This document shows, piece by piece, positions 17,026 through 24,594 of a DNA stretch of 64,000 nucleotides. Both the position numbers and the translations under genes were made by a program. This stretch comes from Euzebyella marina (GTDB lineage Bacteria; Bacteroidota; Bacteroidia; Flavobacteriales; Flavobacteriaceae): contig NZ_JACYFK010000001.1 in the NCBI RefSeq assembly GCF_014855515.1, forward strand, positions 434,001-498,000, in the 5' to 3' direction. How positions within the stretch are numbered: the first letter of the stretch is position 1; the number at the start of each line of letters is the position of its first letter. The notes under the pieces were generated by a model. That model had not been told where the DNA came from. It saw nothing but the letters and a program-made list of their open reading frames with translations, and searched no databases.

Positions 17026-17604
17026 CTAACTTTTCTTCACATATTTGGTAATAATCACGATTTGCTGACCATCTACCTTGCCTTCGATGTACTCCGCATT
17101 TTCACGGTCTAATGAAATTCGACGTACGGCAGTACCCTGTTTTGCCACCATACTGGATCCCTTTACTTTAAGGTCTTTTATGAGCACCACATTATCCCCA
17201 TTTTCTAGAACGGCCCCATTGGCATCTCTATGAACGATTTTTTCGGCTTCAGAGAGTCCTTCACCTGTAGCCTTGGCCCAATTCAGCGTTTCTTCTTCCA
17301 AATACATCATATCCAACAGGTCTTTTGGCCAACCTTCATCTTTCAATCGAGACAGCATACGCCATGCAACAACCTTTACCGCTTCATGTTCGCTCCACAT
17401 ACTATCGTTCAAACAGCGCCAATGATTGGGTTCCATTTTATTGTTTCCATCTATTTGTGACAGACAATCTGAACAGACTAAAATACTTCCATCAATTCCC
17501 CCTGTAGAGACAGGTGGCACTTCATACACCGATAAACTTTTTCCTGAACTACACAACTCACATTTCGTGTCGCTTCGCTCTTTCAATCTTTCTAAAACAT
17601 CCAT
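17026..17604 (-). CDS. PhnA-type zinc-ribbon protein
   Basis: This protein has 192 residues from the ATG at 17604; a TTG seven codons upstream is open but has no support. The N-terminal zinc ribbon has CxxC pairs at Cys15/18 and Cys44/47. The C-terminal PhnA domain carries DANGAVLENGDNVVLIKDLKVKG. The family was named after the Escherichia coli phosphonate operon, but most members are not tied to phosphonate use and their role is not settled. A middle helical region of about 80 residues is longer than in the E. coli protein (about 110 residues in all). No phosphonate genes are nearby. Confidence 0.85.
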   Translation of the reverse strand: MDVLERLKERSDTKCELCSSGKSLSVYEVPPVSTGGIDGSILVCSDCLSQIDGNNKMEPNHWRCLNDSMWSEHEAVKVVAWRMLSRLKDEGWPKDLLDMMYLEEETLNWAKATGEGLSEAEKIVHRDANGAVLENGDNVVLIKDLKVKGSSMVAKQGTAVRRISLDRENAEYIEGKVDGQQIVIITKYVKKS

Positions 17605-17712
17605 ACTGAAAAGGTTATTTGACAAAAATAAACCATTTATGGAGGGTACCAGTAGTGTCTGTCAAAATCCAAAAAAAATCATTATTTTACATTAATCATT
17701 TGAGGTTTTGTT

Positions 17713-18015
17713 ATGAGCGGACATATTATCGATATGGTCAACCGTATTCGTCAGAATAAAATCCCCCAGAGAAAAAAATTTCAGGGGGACAACAGAAGTA
17801 TGCTTTATATCGAACCTTCTGAGGTGAATTACGACTTTGCGCAGCCAACACCAGATGAACTTCAAAAAATTAAGTTGACCATTAGGCAAGAAGCTCTCCA
17901 AAATAAAAAGAACTCTCTTTTCTTACTTGCAGCTTGTATCGTCGTCATTGCTCTATTAATGACACTATTCCTCTTAAATTACGATTTCCCTTTTGCTACA
18001 TTAGGAAAATATTAA
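17713..18015 (+). CDS. Hypothetical protein with one C-terminal transmembrane helix
   Basis: This 100-residue product has a basic, polar N-terminal two-thirds (RQNKIPQRKKF near the start) and one hydrophobic helix at about residues 68-89 (LFLLAACIVVIALLMTLFLL). It has no signal peptide and is probably anchored with the N-terminus inside. It is not recognised as a known family. It ends at the first BlaI operator, and the BlaI gene follows on the same strand with its own promoter. Confidence 0.6.
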   Translation: MSGHIIDMVNRIRQNKIPQRKKFQGDNRSMLYIEPSEVNYDFAQPTPDELQKIKLTIRQEALQNKKNSLFLLAACIVVIALLMTLFLLNYDFPFATLGKY

Positions 18016-18033
18016 TTCTACATTTGTAGAATT
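18014..18033 (+). promoter_or_regulatory. BlaI-type operator 1
   Basis: Perfect inverted repeat, arms AATTCTACA and TGTAGAATT with a TT centre. It contains TACA-TT-TGTA, the core expected for BlaI/MecI binding, and also TACATTTG, a -7-like box. Confidence 0.75.
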
Positions 18034-18063
18034 AGATTTATTGTTCTATGTTTGTAGAACAAT
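18024..18063 (+). promoter_or_regulatory. Promoter overlapping BlaI operator 2
   Basis: TTG at 18024-18026, then 20 bp, then TATGTTTG at 18047-18054 (TAnnTTTG). The -7 box sits inside an inverted repeat at 18040-18063 with 9-bp arms ATTGTTCTA and TAGAACAAT. Binding of the BlaI protein here would block its own promoter. Confidence 0.7.
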
Positions 18064-18075
18064 AAATGGTATGTA

Positions 18076-18441
18076 ATGCAATTATCTAAAACAGAAGAAG
18101 AATTAATGAACCTTTTGTGGAAGCAGAAAAAAGCTTTTATGAAAGATTTGTTAGAGGCCTACCCGGAACCTAAGCCGGCAAGTACTACCGTTGCCACACT
18201 TCTAAAAAGAATGACGGAAAAAGGTTTTGTTGCCTATGTCATGCAAGGGCGTTCTAGGGAATATTACCCCTTGGTAAAAAAGAAAGATTATTTTTCAAAA
18301 CACGTGAATGGGCTTATACGCAACTTTTTTAATAATAGTCCCGGACAGTTTGCGTCGTTCTTCACCCAAGAAACGAATCTTAGTATAGAGGAGCTTGAAA
18401 ACTTAAAAAAGCTCATCGATAGCGAAATCAAAAAAAGATAA
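18076..18441 (+). CDS. BlaI/MecI-family transcriptional repressor
   Basis: This 121-residue winged-helix regulator has the opening LSKTEEELMNLLWKQKKAFM and the DNA-recognition region with PKPASTTVATLLKRMTEKGFV at about residues 35-55, both typical of BlaI/MecI/CopY, followed by a helical dimerisation tail. In the family, a partner M56 sensor protease inactivates the repressor. That partner follows 2 bp after the stop codon. Two inverted repeats overlapping the promoter point to autoregulation. No beta-lactamase gene is adjacent, so the target need not be antibiotic resistance. Confidence 0.92.
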   Translation: MQLSKTEEELMNLLWKQKKAFMKDLLEAYPEPKPASTTVATLLKRMTEKGFVAYVMQGRSREYYPLVKKKDYFSKHVNGLIRNFFNNSPGQFASFFTQETNLSIEELENLKKLIDSEIKKR

Positions 18442-18443
18442 CC

Positions 18444-21011
18444 ATGTTACTCTACCTCTTAAAATCGGGAGCATGTTTAGCCGCATTCATGGCGCTTTAT
18501 AAATTGTTGTTGGAAAACGAGCAAATGCACGTTTTAAAACGATTTTATCTTTTGGGATCCGTAGTGCTATCATTTATTATTCCGTTAATAACCTTCGTCA
18601 ACTATGTTGAGGTTGAAACCATTACTGCGCCCTTTGACCCCATCAATACTTTTGCCGTAACCGAGCTGGCCAATGAAGCGCCTAAAGAGGAGTTCGATTG
18701 GCTACCTATTTTACTAACAATTTATATTTTCGGCTTATCAGTATTTCTCTTTCGTTTTCTAAAGAATCTTTCGGATTTGATAAAAAACATTCGAAAGAAC
18801 CCTAAACTAAAAGTACGTTCATGGGTTCATGTTTTATTAAATGACCTTGTGGTACCCCACACGTTTTTCAATTACATTTTTTTGAACAAACAGAAATTTG
18901 AAGCGAAGAAAATACCCCATGAAGTACTTTTACATGAGAACGCACATGCCAGCCAGAAACATAGTGTGGATGTTTTGATAATGGAATTACTTCAAATTGT
19001 GTTTTGGTTCAACCCCCTTATTTACATCTTAAAGAACTGGATCAAACTGAACCATGAATTTTTGGCCGACCGTGCCGTAATTCAACAGGGTATTTCTCTT
19101 TCGCACTATCAACAAACCTTATTAGCGTTTGTCTCATCAACAAACCATCAAGATAATCAGTCAAGTTTGGCAAATGCCATCAATTATTCATCAATCAACC
19201 TGACCTTATTTGGCAAGACCTTAAAATTCAACAGTTCATTTGGGCAGGTAAAAAAACGTTTTACAGTCATGAAAAAAAGAAGTTCTACTACCTCGGTAGT
19301 ACTAAGAAGTTGTGCGGCCATACCTTTAATTGCCGTTTTGTTAGCGGGTTTCAGCGAACAGATTACAATGCCGAAACCCATTTCGCCCGTGATTGAGATG
19401 CAGCAAGGTGCCAGCAGTGCCGAAATGCAACAGTTCAATCAACTGGCCGAAAAATATAATTCAGTACCTAAAAAAGACAGAGTAATTCCGCTAGAAGAAT
19501 TGGCCATCTTGGAAGGCGTCTATCGTAAGATGTCCTCTAGACAGAAAAACGAATCTTTACCTTTTCCTGAATGCAATACATCAAATGTAATTGCTCAAGA
19601 AACAGTAGAGTTTATAGAAATATACGTTAACAAAAAAGGCCGTCTTTTGATTAATACCAACGTAGTTACCCTTGAAAATTTATCTCAGCATTTAGAAAGT
19701 CTTGATACGCCAAACACATTTGAAGAAAGAGAACAAAACTTAAGAGTTGTAATCAATGCGGAGAAAGGTGCACCTCAAAAAGTTCTGGAGAAAATCGATA
19801 CCATTATTTCCGATTTTGGAGCGGCTACTGTAAATATCATGGAACATAAGGCCTACGCCCAACAAACTACCATCTCGGCCAAAGAGGTAAAAGAATATAA
19901 TTCTTTGGCAAAGAAGTACAATAAGATGTTGGAAAAAGACGAGGGTATACGCATTCTAAAAAAAGACGTTGACCGAATGGAATATCTCTTCAACAGTATG
20001 TCTGAAGAACAACGGGTAGATGCAGAGCCTTTTCCTGAATTGCCTGAGCCACCAGCGCCACCGTTACCCCCTAGTCCTCCTGAAAAACAAGTTCAACCGA
20101 AACAGCCAAAGACACCATTACCTCCAGATGAAGCTTTGGAAATGGAAGAAGATGTAGAAGTAGTTGAGGAAATCAATGAAAATTTGATAGAAGAGGTACT
20201 CTTGAAAAGGAACTCCTCTGATATGGAGTACGCCAACTACCAAATAAAAAAAATCATTGAGAGGCAAGATCCTTATGACGTTGTTAATGGAAACCTTTAT
20301 ATCGTTACTTCTAATGAAAAAAACATTGTAACTCCCAACGTTTACAAGTCTAAACTGCTACATACTCAAATTAAGATTCAGGAAACATTGCCTCCGCCAC
20401 CACCACCTTATAAAATACCGAATAAAAAAGATGAATACTCAGAAGAACTTCTTGAGGTCTATGATAATTTTATTCAAAAAGCTGATGAGTACAACAAAAA
20501 GGAAGAGGTTTATAGGGAAACTAAAGAGGGTACCATTACAGAATTGTACAAATTGCACATTGAGTTAATGTCCCTTTACAACACCTATCATAGTTTGGCG
20601 ATAAAAGAAGGTTTAATGCCCCCACAAGTTGGTAAACCAGAGAAAATTACAAAACCGATCAATGAGGGTTCTCAAGCGGCTCCACTAGCCTCACCTATGA
20701 GGGGTAAAAAAGGTTCGCTATCTCCCAACGAAGAAAAAGAAATTAAGGCTGAAAAAACTAAAAATATCGGCAATCCCACCCTAAAGATGACACTTTTCGA
20801 CCCGCCATATTTAGGGCCGCAAACAGAGAAAGCTAATCCGACAGCCATATTTGAAAAAATGCTTCTGAACGGCTCTAGAATATGGCACAAAGGTAAAATT
20901 ATCTCAAAGGATGAAGGGCTTCAACTATTAAAGAAACATACGAATGTGCAATTGGTAACGCACGAAACACCACACGATGTTCCATCAATGACATTAGATG
21001 AGTTGGAGTAA
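18444..21011 (+). CDS. M56-family (BlaR1-like) membrane metallopeptidase with long repeat-containing C-terminus
   Basis: This 855-residue protein has an N-terminal membrane domain of about four helices in residues 1-290. The zinc protease motif HENAH (HExxH) lies near residue 172 on the cytoplasmic loop, with the expected later EFLADRAV. A last helix lies near residue 295 (CAAIPLIAVLLAGF). In place of the penicillin-sensing domain of BlaR1, the periplasmic part has degenerate repeats built on LAKKYN...YLFNSMSEEQR...PFP, separated by Pro-rich linkers such as PPAPPLPPSPP. It forms one operon with the preceding BlaI gene. It probably senses an envelope signal and cleaves the repressor; the signal is unknown. 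Confidence 0.88.
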   Translation: MLLYLLKSGACLAAFMALYKLLLENEQMHVLKRFYLLGSVVLSFIIPLITFVNYVEVETITAPFDPINTFAVTELANEAPKEEFDWLPILLTIYIFGLSVFLFRFLKNLSDLIKNIRKNPKLKVRSWVHVLLNDLVVPHTFFNYIFLNKQKFEAKKIPHEVLLHENAHASQKHSVDVLIMELLQIVFWFNPLIYILKNWIKLNHEFLADRAVIQQGISLSHYQQTLLAFVSSTNHQDNQSSLANAINYSSINLTLFGKTLKFNSSFGQVKKRFTVMKKRSSTTSVVLRSCAAIPLIAVLLAGFSEQITMPKPISPVIEMQQGASSAEMQQFNQLAEKYNSVPKKDRVIPLEELAILEGVYRKMSSRQKNESLPFPECNTSNVIAQETVEFIEIYVNKKGRLLINTNVVTLENLSQHLESLDTPNTFEEREQNLRVVINAEKGAPQKVLEKIDTIISDFGAATVNIMEHKAYAQQTTISAKEVKEYNSLAKKYNKMLEKDEGIRILKKDVDRMEYLFNSMSEEQRVDAEPFPELPEPPAPPLPPSPPEKQVQPKQPKTPLPPDEALEMEEDVEVVEEINENLIEEVLLKRNSSDMEYANYQIKKIIERQDPYDVVNGNLYIVTSNEKNIVTPNVYKSKLLHTQIKIQETLPPPPPPYKIPNKKDEYSEELLEVYDNFIQKADEYNKKEEVYRETKEGTITELYKLHIELMSLYNTYHSLAIKEGLMPPQVGKPEKITKPINEGSQAAPLASPMRGKKGSLSPNEEKEIKAEKTKNIGNPTLKMTLFDPPYLGPQTEKANPTAIFEKMLLNGSRIWHKGKIISKDEGLQLLKKHTNVQLVTHETPHDVPSMTLDELE

Positions 21012-21084
21012 AAAAGGTGAGAAAGAAGTTGTAACTATTCTCTGAACCTGTAGAAATAGATTAAGAATCAGCACTTAATAAGCC

Positions 21085-21111
21085 AAAGCCTTCTTTCTGA
21101 AGGCTTTTTTG
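21085..21111 (+). terminator. Intrinsic terminator after the M56 gene
   Basis: Stem GCCTTC (21088-21093) and GAAGGC (21099-21104), extended by flanking A:T pairs, five-base loop, then a T-run. Confidence 0.8.
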
Positions 21112-21224
21112 TAATAAATAACCACTATCACATACTAACCATCATCAAAATCAAGTTACCCATTATGAGGCCCTTGCTATTTTAAGCTAGGTTTCATTAA
21201 AATTCATCAATCAAAATCATCATC

Positions 21225-22325
21225 ATGTTACAGCGATTCTTTATTCTCTGCTCAGGAGCGGACACCGAAATTCTTAGTTCATGCTCTCAAGGAGAGCGCA
21301 ATAAATTTGCCGGTATTGGGGCTACAGTTTTCTTTACGGCCCTAATGGCTACCATTGCCTGCAGCTATGCCCTATATACTGTTTTTGACAACTTATTTTC
21401 TTCAATATTTTTTGGGTTTATCTGGGGTCTACTAATCTTTAATCTTGACCGGTTCATTGTCTCCACTATCAAAAAAAGGAATAACCGATGGGCGGAAGCT
21501 GCTCAAGCGATTCCGAGAATTGTTCTGGCCATTATAATTGCAGTGGTGATTTCAAAACCACTGGAGATGAAAATTTTTGAAAAAGAAATCAATCAGGTAC
21601 TTCTAGAAGAGAAGAACGAGATGACCTTGGCCAACAAACAACAACTTGCCGAACAATACACACCAACAATAGCGCTTCTTAATGAAGAGATTGCTGCTTT
21701 AAAAAATGAGATTCTTGAAAAGGAAACCGAAACCAATACGCTTTATGACACTTATATTTCTGAGGCCGAAGGCACTGCAGGAACCGGCCTTTTAGGAAAA
21801 GGCCCGGTTTATACAGAGAAAAGGGAAAAGCATGATGCCGCATTGGCCGAACTACAAGAACTCAAGAAAACCAATAGAGAAAAAATTCTAGGAAAAGAAG
21901 AACAAATTGCCCAATTAAACGCAGAGTACGCACAAACAGTAGAAAATACGCAACCTATTATTGACGGTTTTGATGGACTCATGGCACGTATCAATGCTTT
22001 GGAAAAATTACCTTGGTTGCCTTCTTTCTTTATTTTTCTGTTATTCTTAGCTATTGAAACCTCCCCCATAATCGCCAAACTTCTAGCTCCAAAAGGTGAG
22101 TACGATTTAAAACTGGAAGATCAGGAAACCAGTCTAGAAACATGGGTTAGCCAAAAAGTCATGCAAAGGTCTAATATTCTAGCTACCGACACACAATTGA
22201 ACGAAAAGATTTATAGTGAAATTGTTGAAGAGGAAGCGGTTTACGCCTATAAAAAGCAGAAAGCGGAAGAACTACTGAAATTACAGGCAGATGCCTTTCA
22301 AAAGGGAGAACTGAAGAGTCTTTAG
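21225..22325 (+). CDS. DUF4407 membrane protein
   Basis: This 366-residue protein begins with FILCSGADTEILSSC, typical of DUF4407, then three N-terminal hydrophobic helices (about residues 30-50, 55-75 and 95-115), a long coiled-coil stretch (about 125-255, rich in Glu, Lys, Leu and Ala) and one further helix near residue 270 (FFIFLLFLAIETSPII), ending in a charged tail. Such architectures suggest an inner-membrane protein with a large extracytoplasmic or cytoplasmic coiled coil. Function is unknown. Its stop codon directly abuts that of the convergent Hpt gene. Confidence 0.82.
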   Translation: MLQRFFILCSGADTEILSSCSQGERNKFAGIGATVFFTALMATIACSYALYTVFDNLFSSIFFGFIWGLLIFNLDRFIVSTIKKRNNRWAEAAQAIPRIVLAIIIAVVISKPLEMKIFEKEINQVLLEEKNEMTLANKQQLAEQYTPTIALLNEEIAALKNEILEKETETNTLYDTYISEAEGTAGTGLLGKGPVYTEKREKHDAALAELQELKKTNREKILGKEEQIAQLNAEYAQTVENTQPIIDGFDGLMARINALEKLPWLPSFFIFLLFLAIETSPIIAKLLAPKGEYDLKLEDQETSLETWVSQKVMQRSNILATDTQLNEKIYSEIVEEEAVYAYKKQKAEELLKLQADAFQKGELKSL

Positions 22326-22670
22326 TTAAGCATTGTCTAAAAAGTTAGAAACTTTTTTCAGTACCGACTTAAAATCTTCATCAAGGGCCGCATCACCCTT
22401 TTCAAGTTTTTCTTTATGGGCCTCGGCGAAGGCGAAAGTCTTTTCCATGCCGAGAACGCTGAACTTATATTTCAATTTATGAACTATTTCGGCTGCAGTT
22501 CTCGGTTCATCTATTTTAATATGATAGAGGTACCTGCCTAAATCACAGGTGAATTCGGTTTTCATAATGGCGACAAACTTCGCCTGAAATTCAAAATCTT
22601 GCGTACCTACGAGTTCTACTACGTAATCAAGGTTCGGCTTTTCCTTTAAAAAATCTTCTGTCGAGTCCAT
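22326..22670 (-). CDS. Hpt (histidine phosphotransfer) domain protein
   Basis: This stand-alone 114-residue four-helix Hpt protein has the phosphorylatable His64 in EIVHKLKYKFSVLGM, the pattern of Hpt domains (HxLKG...G). It would shuttle phosphate between a hybrid histidine kinase and a response regulator. No kinase or regulator lies in this window, so the partner is encoded elsewhere. The Gly usually following HxLK is replaced by Tyr (HKLKY). A TACCTTTG -7-like box is found on the minus strand at 22724-22731. The 269 bp upstream (22671-22939) hold no gene. Confidence 0.8.
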   Translation of the reverse strand: MDSTEDFLKEKPNLDYVVELVGTQDFEFQAKFVAIMKTEFTCDLGRYLYHIKIDEPRTAAEIVHKLKYKFSVLGMEKTFAFAEAHKEKLEKGDAALDEDFKSVLKKVSNFLDNA

Positions 22671-22723
22671 AATTGAGTATCCGCATTACCCGTAAAACTG
22701 TCTATCATCAAATGCGAACTTAA

Positions 22724-22731
22724 CAAAGGTA
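22724..22731 (-). promoter_or_regulatory. Putative -7 box of the Hpt gene
   Basis: The minus strand reads TACCTTTG, a full match to TAnnTTTG, 53 bp upstream of the start codon. No TTG is seen at the usual -33 distance. Confidence 0.35.
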
Positions 22732-22939
22732 AGAATTATACTACTTAATTTTAAGATTTTGTTGTGAAAATGTTTATTTCAATTGGTATGTCTCTTTAAA
22801 AATGTGGCCAATTGCCCAAGGATTAAAATAACGGGGCAAAAATTACATTATTGCGCACCTTGAATCCCTCGGATGGTAAGCCGCTATCCAACAATTTTTT
22901 AAGACCTAAATTTAATTTTAGATTTATGGAGCTAGCTAA

Positions 22940-23563
22940 TTAATCAACCCTGCCCGATTGCAGAAAAGTACTCATTACAAGTATCCAACTAAGTATGGCT
23001 ATCTCGATTATCCGTTGATAAAGCCCTTTAAAATGTGATTCGGGTTGTAAGAAAAGAATAGTTACAAAAGCTATGGAGACCAACCCGCAAATTCGGGTAT
23101 ATCTGTATAAAGGCGGATGGTAACCTCGTCTCTTGAAAGACCTGGCCATTAGAAGCAAGGTTAAGGGAATAGTGAGATATGTAATTCCCCCGGACAAGTT
23201 ATGAATATATTGAGACACGCTAGGATTATGTTCATCGGGCACACAACCCATATCACACGGGAAAATACCAGTAACGACAGTACCAAATCCGTAAAAAACA
23301 GTAAAAACAATGAATAGATATTGAATTGTTTTAACATTGCGAAAATGAAAAACCAATGCCCAACCAAATACACTTAGAAGAACTCCGCTTACAATGAAAC
23401 CTAACTGAAGAATGGACGCATATGGCATACCTCTCGCATAACCTTCACTTATAAATTGGCTTACTGGGTCATAGTGCCCAACATATAAGCCTGACCATAT
23501 GCTTGCGACTACAAAGACAGCTGCACCCAAAATACCTGATATTGAAGCAATCATTTTTATCAT
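22940..23563 (-). CDS. DUF998 membrane protein
   Basis: This 207-residue integral membrane protein has about six hydrophobic helices, and the family pattern of a first helix followed by YDPVSQFISEGYA (residues 30-42), a loop with a short Cys motif (PCDMGCVPDE) and then HNLSGGITYL. DUF998 is distantly related to membrane-embedded families of unknown function. The ATG at 23563 is used; a second one three codons on is possible. It is followed 29 bp later on the same strand by nothing in frame; its upstream neighbour is the metal-dependent hydrolase gene. Confidence 0.82.
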   Translation of the reverse strand: MIKMIASISGILGAAVFVVASIWSGLYVGHYDPVSQFISEGYARGMPYASILQLGFIVSGVLLSVFGWALVFHFRNVKTIQYLFIVFTVFYGFGTVVTGIFPCDMGCVPDEHNPSVSQYIHNLSGGITYLTIPLTLLLMARSFKRRGYHPPLYRYTRICGLVSIAFVTILFLQPESHFKGLYQRIIEIAILSWILVMSTFLQSGRVD

Positions 23564-23592
23564 GGCGTAGAAAGCATGGTCTCAAAACTAAC

Positions 23593-24594
23593 CTAATTGC
23601 CCCAAATACGATTCCACAATGCCTTTAAAAGCCCTTTTGCATCATCACGGCGGCGAGGTTCTTCACTGATTATCAACTTATCACCTTCCTGTTCAAGGCG
23701 ATAACTAAAGGCAAACCGTGTTTCATCGGGGTCAAGACTAATCAAACCAAACCGTAAATCATTAAGAAAAAGAGTTCCTTCTCTTTCACTTAAAGTGTAC
23801 CAGCCTTGGGTTATTTTAACAAGACGATTAAAATCATCGTTGGTTTTTAGATCTCCTATCAAAGTATGGTTCTTGGGGTATTGCTGAAAACTGATGTTCT
23901 CACTATCTAAAAACGAATAATTTCCTACTAAGTAGGCATCGCCAACATCTACATTGGCAGACCACAACAACGTATTGAAAGGTGTAGGCCGGGTATTTAG
24001 GTTCACATATTCAATACCTTCATCAGCTAGTGCCGACTTGAATTTATTAAAGCTTAATCCTTTTGAAGCCACAGTTAACACGAGGTAAAAGCTACTTATG
24101 GTCAAGCCCCATTGATTGTACAGTTTTCTTTTAGGCGAGTCACGACTTTGAAGCATGGCCAGCACTACAAATCCTAAAAAGGGCAATGTATAAAGGGGAT
24201 CGACAACAAAAATAGTCTGAAAGGCGACCCGCCAATCAAATGGCCAAAAAAGCTGCGTGCCCCATGTAGTAAAAGCATCTAAAATGGGGTGGGTCAATAA
24301 CCCCCAGAACATAAGCCATGACCAATCTTCAAACGTAGCATTAGACCCTTTTTCTATTTTGCACACTACCCAACCAAAGATGGGCGCGAACAACACGGAG
24401 AAAAAGATAGAGTGGGTAAACCCCCGATGCCACTCGATTGCAGTAACCGTGTTAACAAAATTACTTGACAATACATCAAGGTCGGGTATGGTACCGGCAA
24501 TGGCCCCATACAGCATAGCCTTATTGCCCACTTTCTTTCCTAACACGGCCTCACCTACCGAGGCCCCTAGAACGATTTGTGTCAGTGAATCCAT
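23593..24594 (-). CDS. Membrane-bound metal-dependent hydrolase (YdjM family)
   Basis: This 333-residue protein of the LexA-binding/YdjM-like inner-membrane hydrolase family opens with the hallmark DSLTQIVLGASVGEAVLGKKVG. It then has GAIAGTIPDLDVL and WHRGFTHSIFF with the conserved acidic and His residues, LTHPILDAFTTWG, and several transmembrane helices in residues 70-190. The C-terminal 130 residues are soluble and predicted outside the membrane. The conserved acidic/His pattern is that of a metal-dependent membrane hydrolase; substrate unknown. The start is directly adjacent to the stop of the MutS-like gene, suggesting translational coupling. Confidence 0.85.
   Translation of the reverse strand: MDSLTQIVLGASVGEAVLGKKVGNKAMLYGAIAGTIPDLDVLSSNFVNTVTAIEWHRGFTHSIFFSVLFAPIFGWVVCKIEKGSNATFEDWSWLMFWGLLTHPILDAFTTWGTQLFWPFDWRVAFQTIFVVDPLYTLPFLGFVVLAMLQSRDSPKRKLYNQWGLTISSFYLVLTVASKGLSFNKFKSALADEGIEYVNLNTRPTPFNTLLWSANVDVGDAYLVGNYSFLDSENISFQQYPKNHTLIGDLKTNDDFNRLVKITQGWYTLSEREGTLFLNDLRFGLISLDPDETRFAFSYRLEQEGDKLIISEEPRRRDDAKGLLKALWNRIWGN

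Noticed and set aside
18076-21011. Beta-lactam resistance operon
   Set aside because: BlaI and M56 are present but no beta-lactamase is adjacent and the M56 sensor half is not the penicillin-binding type, so resistance is not supported.
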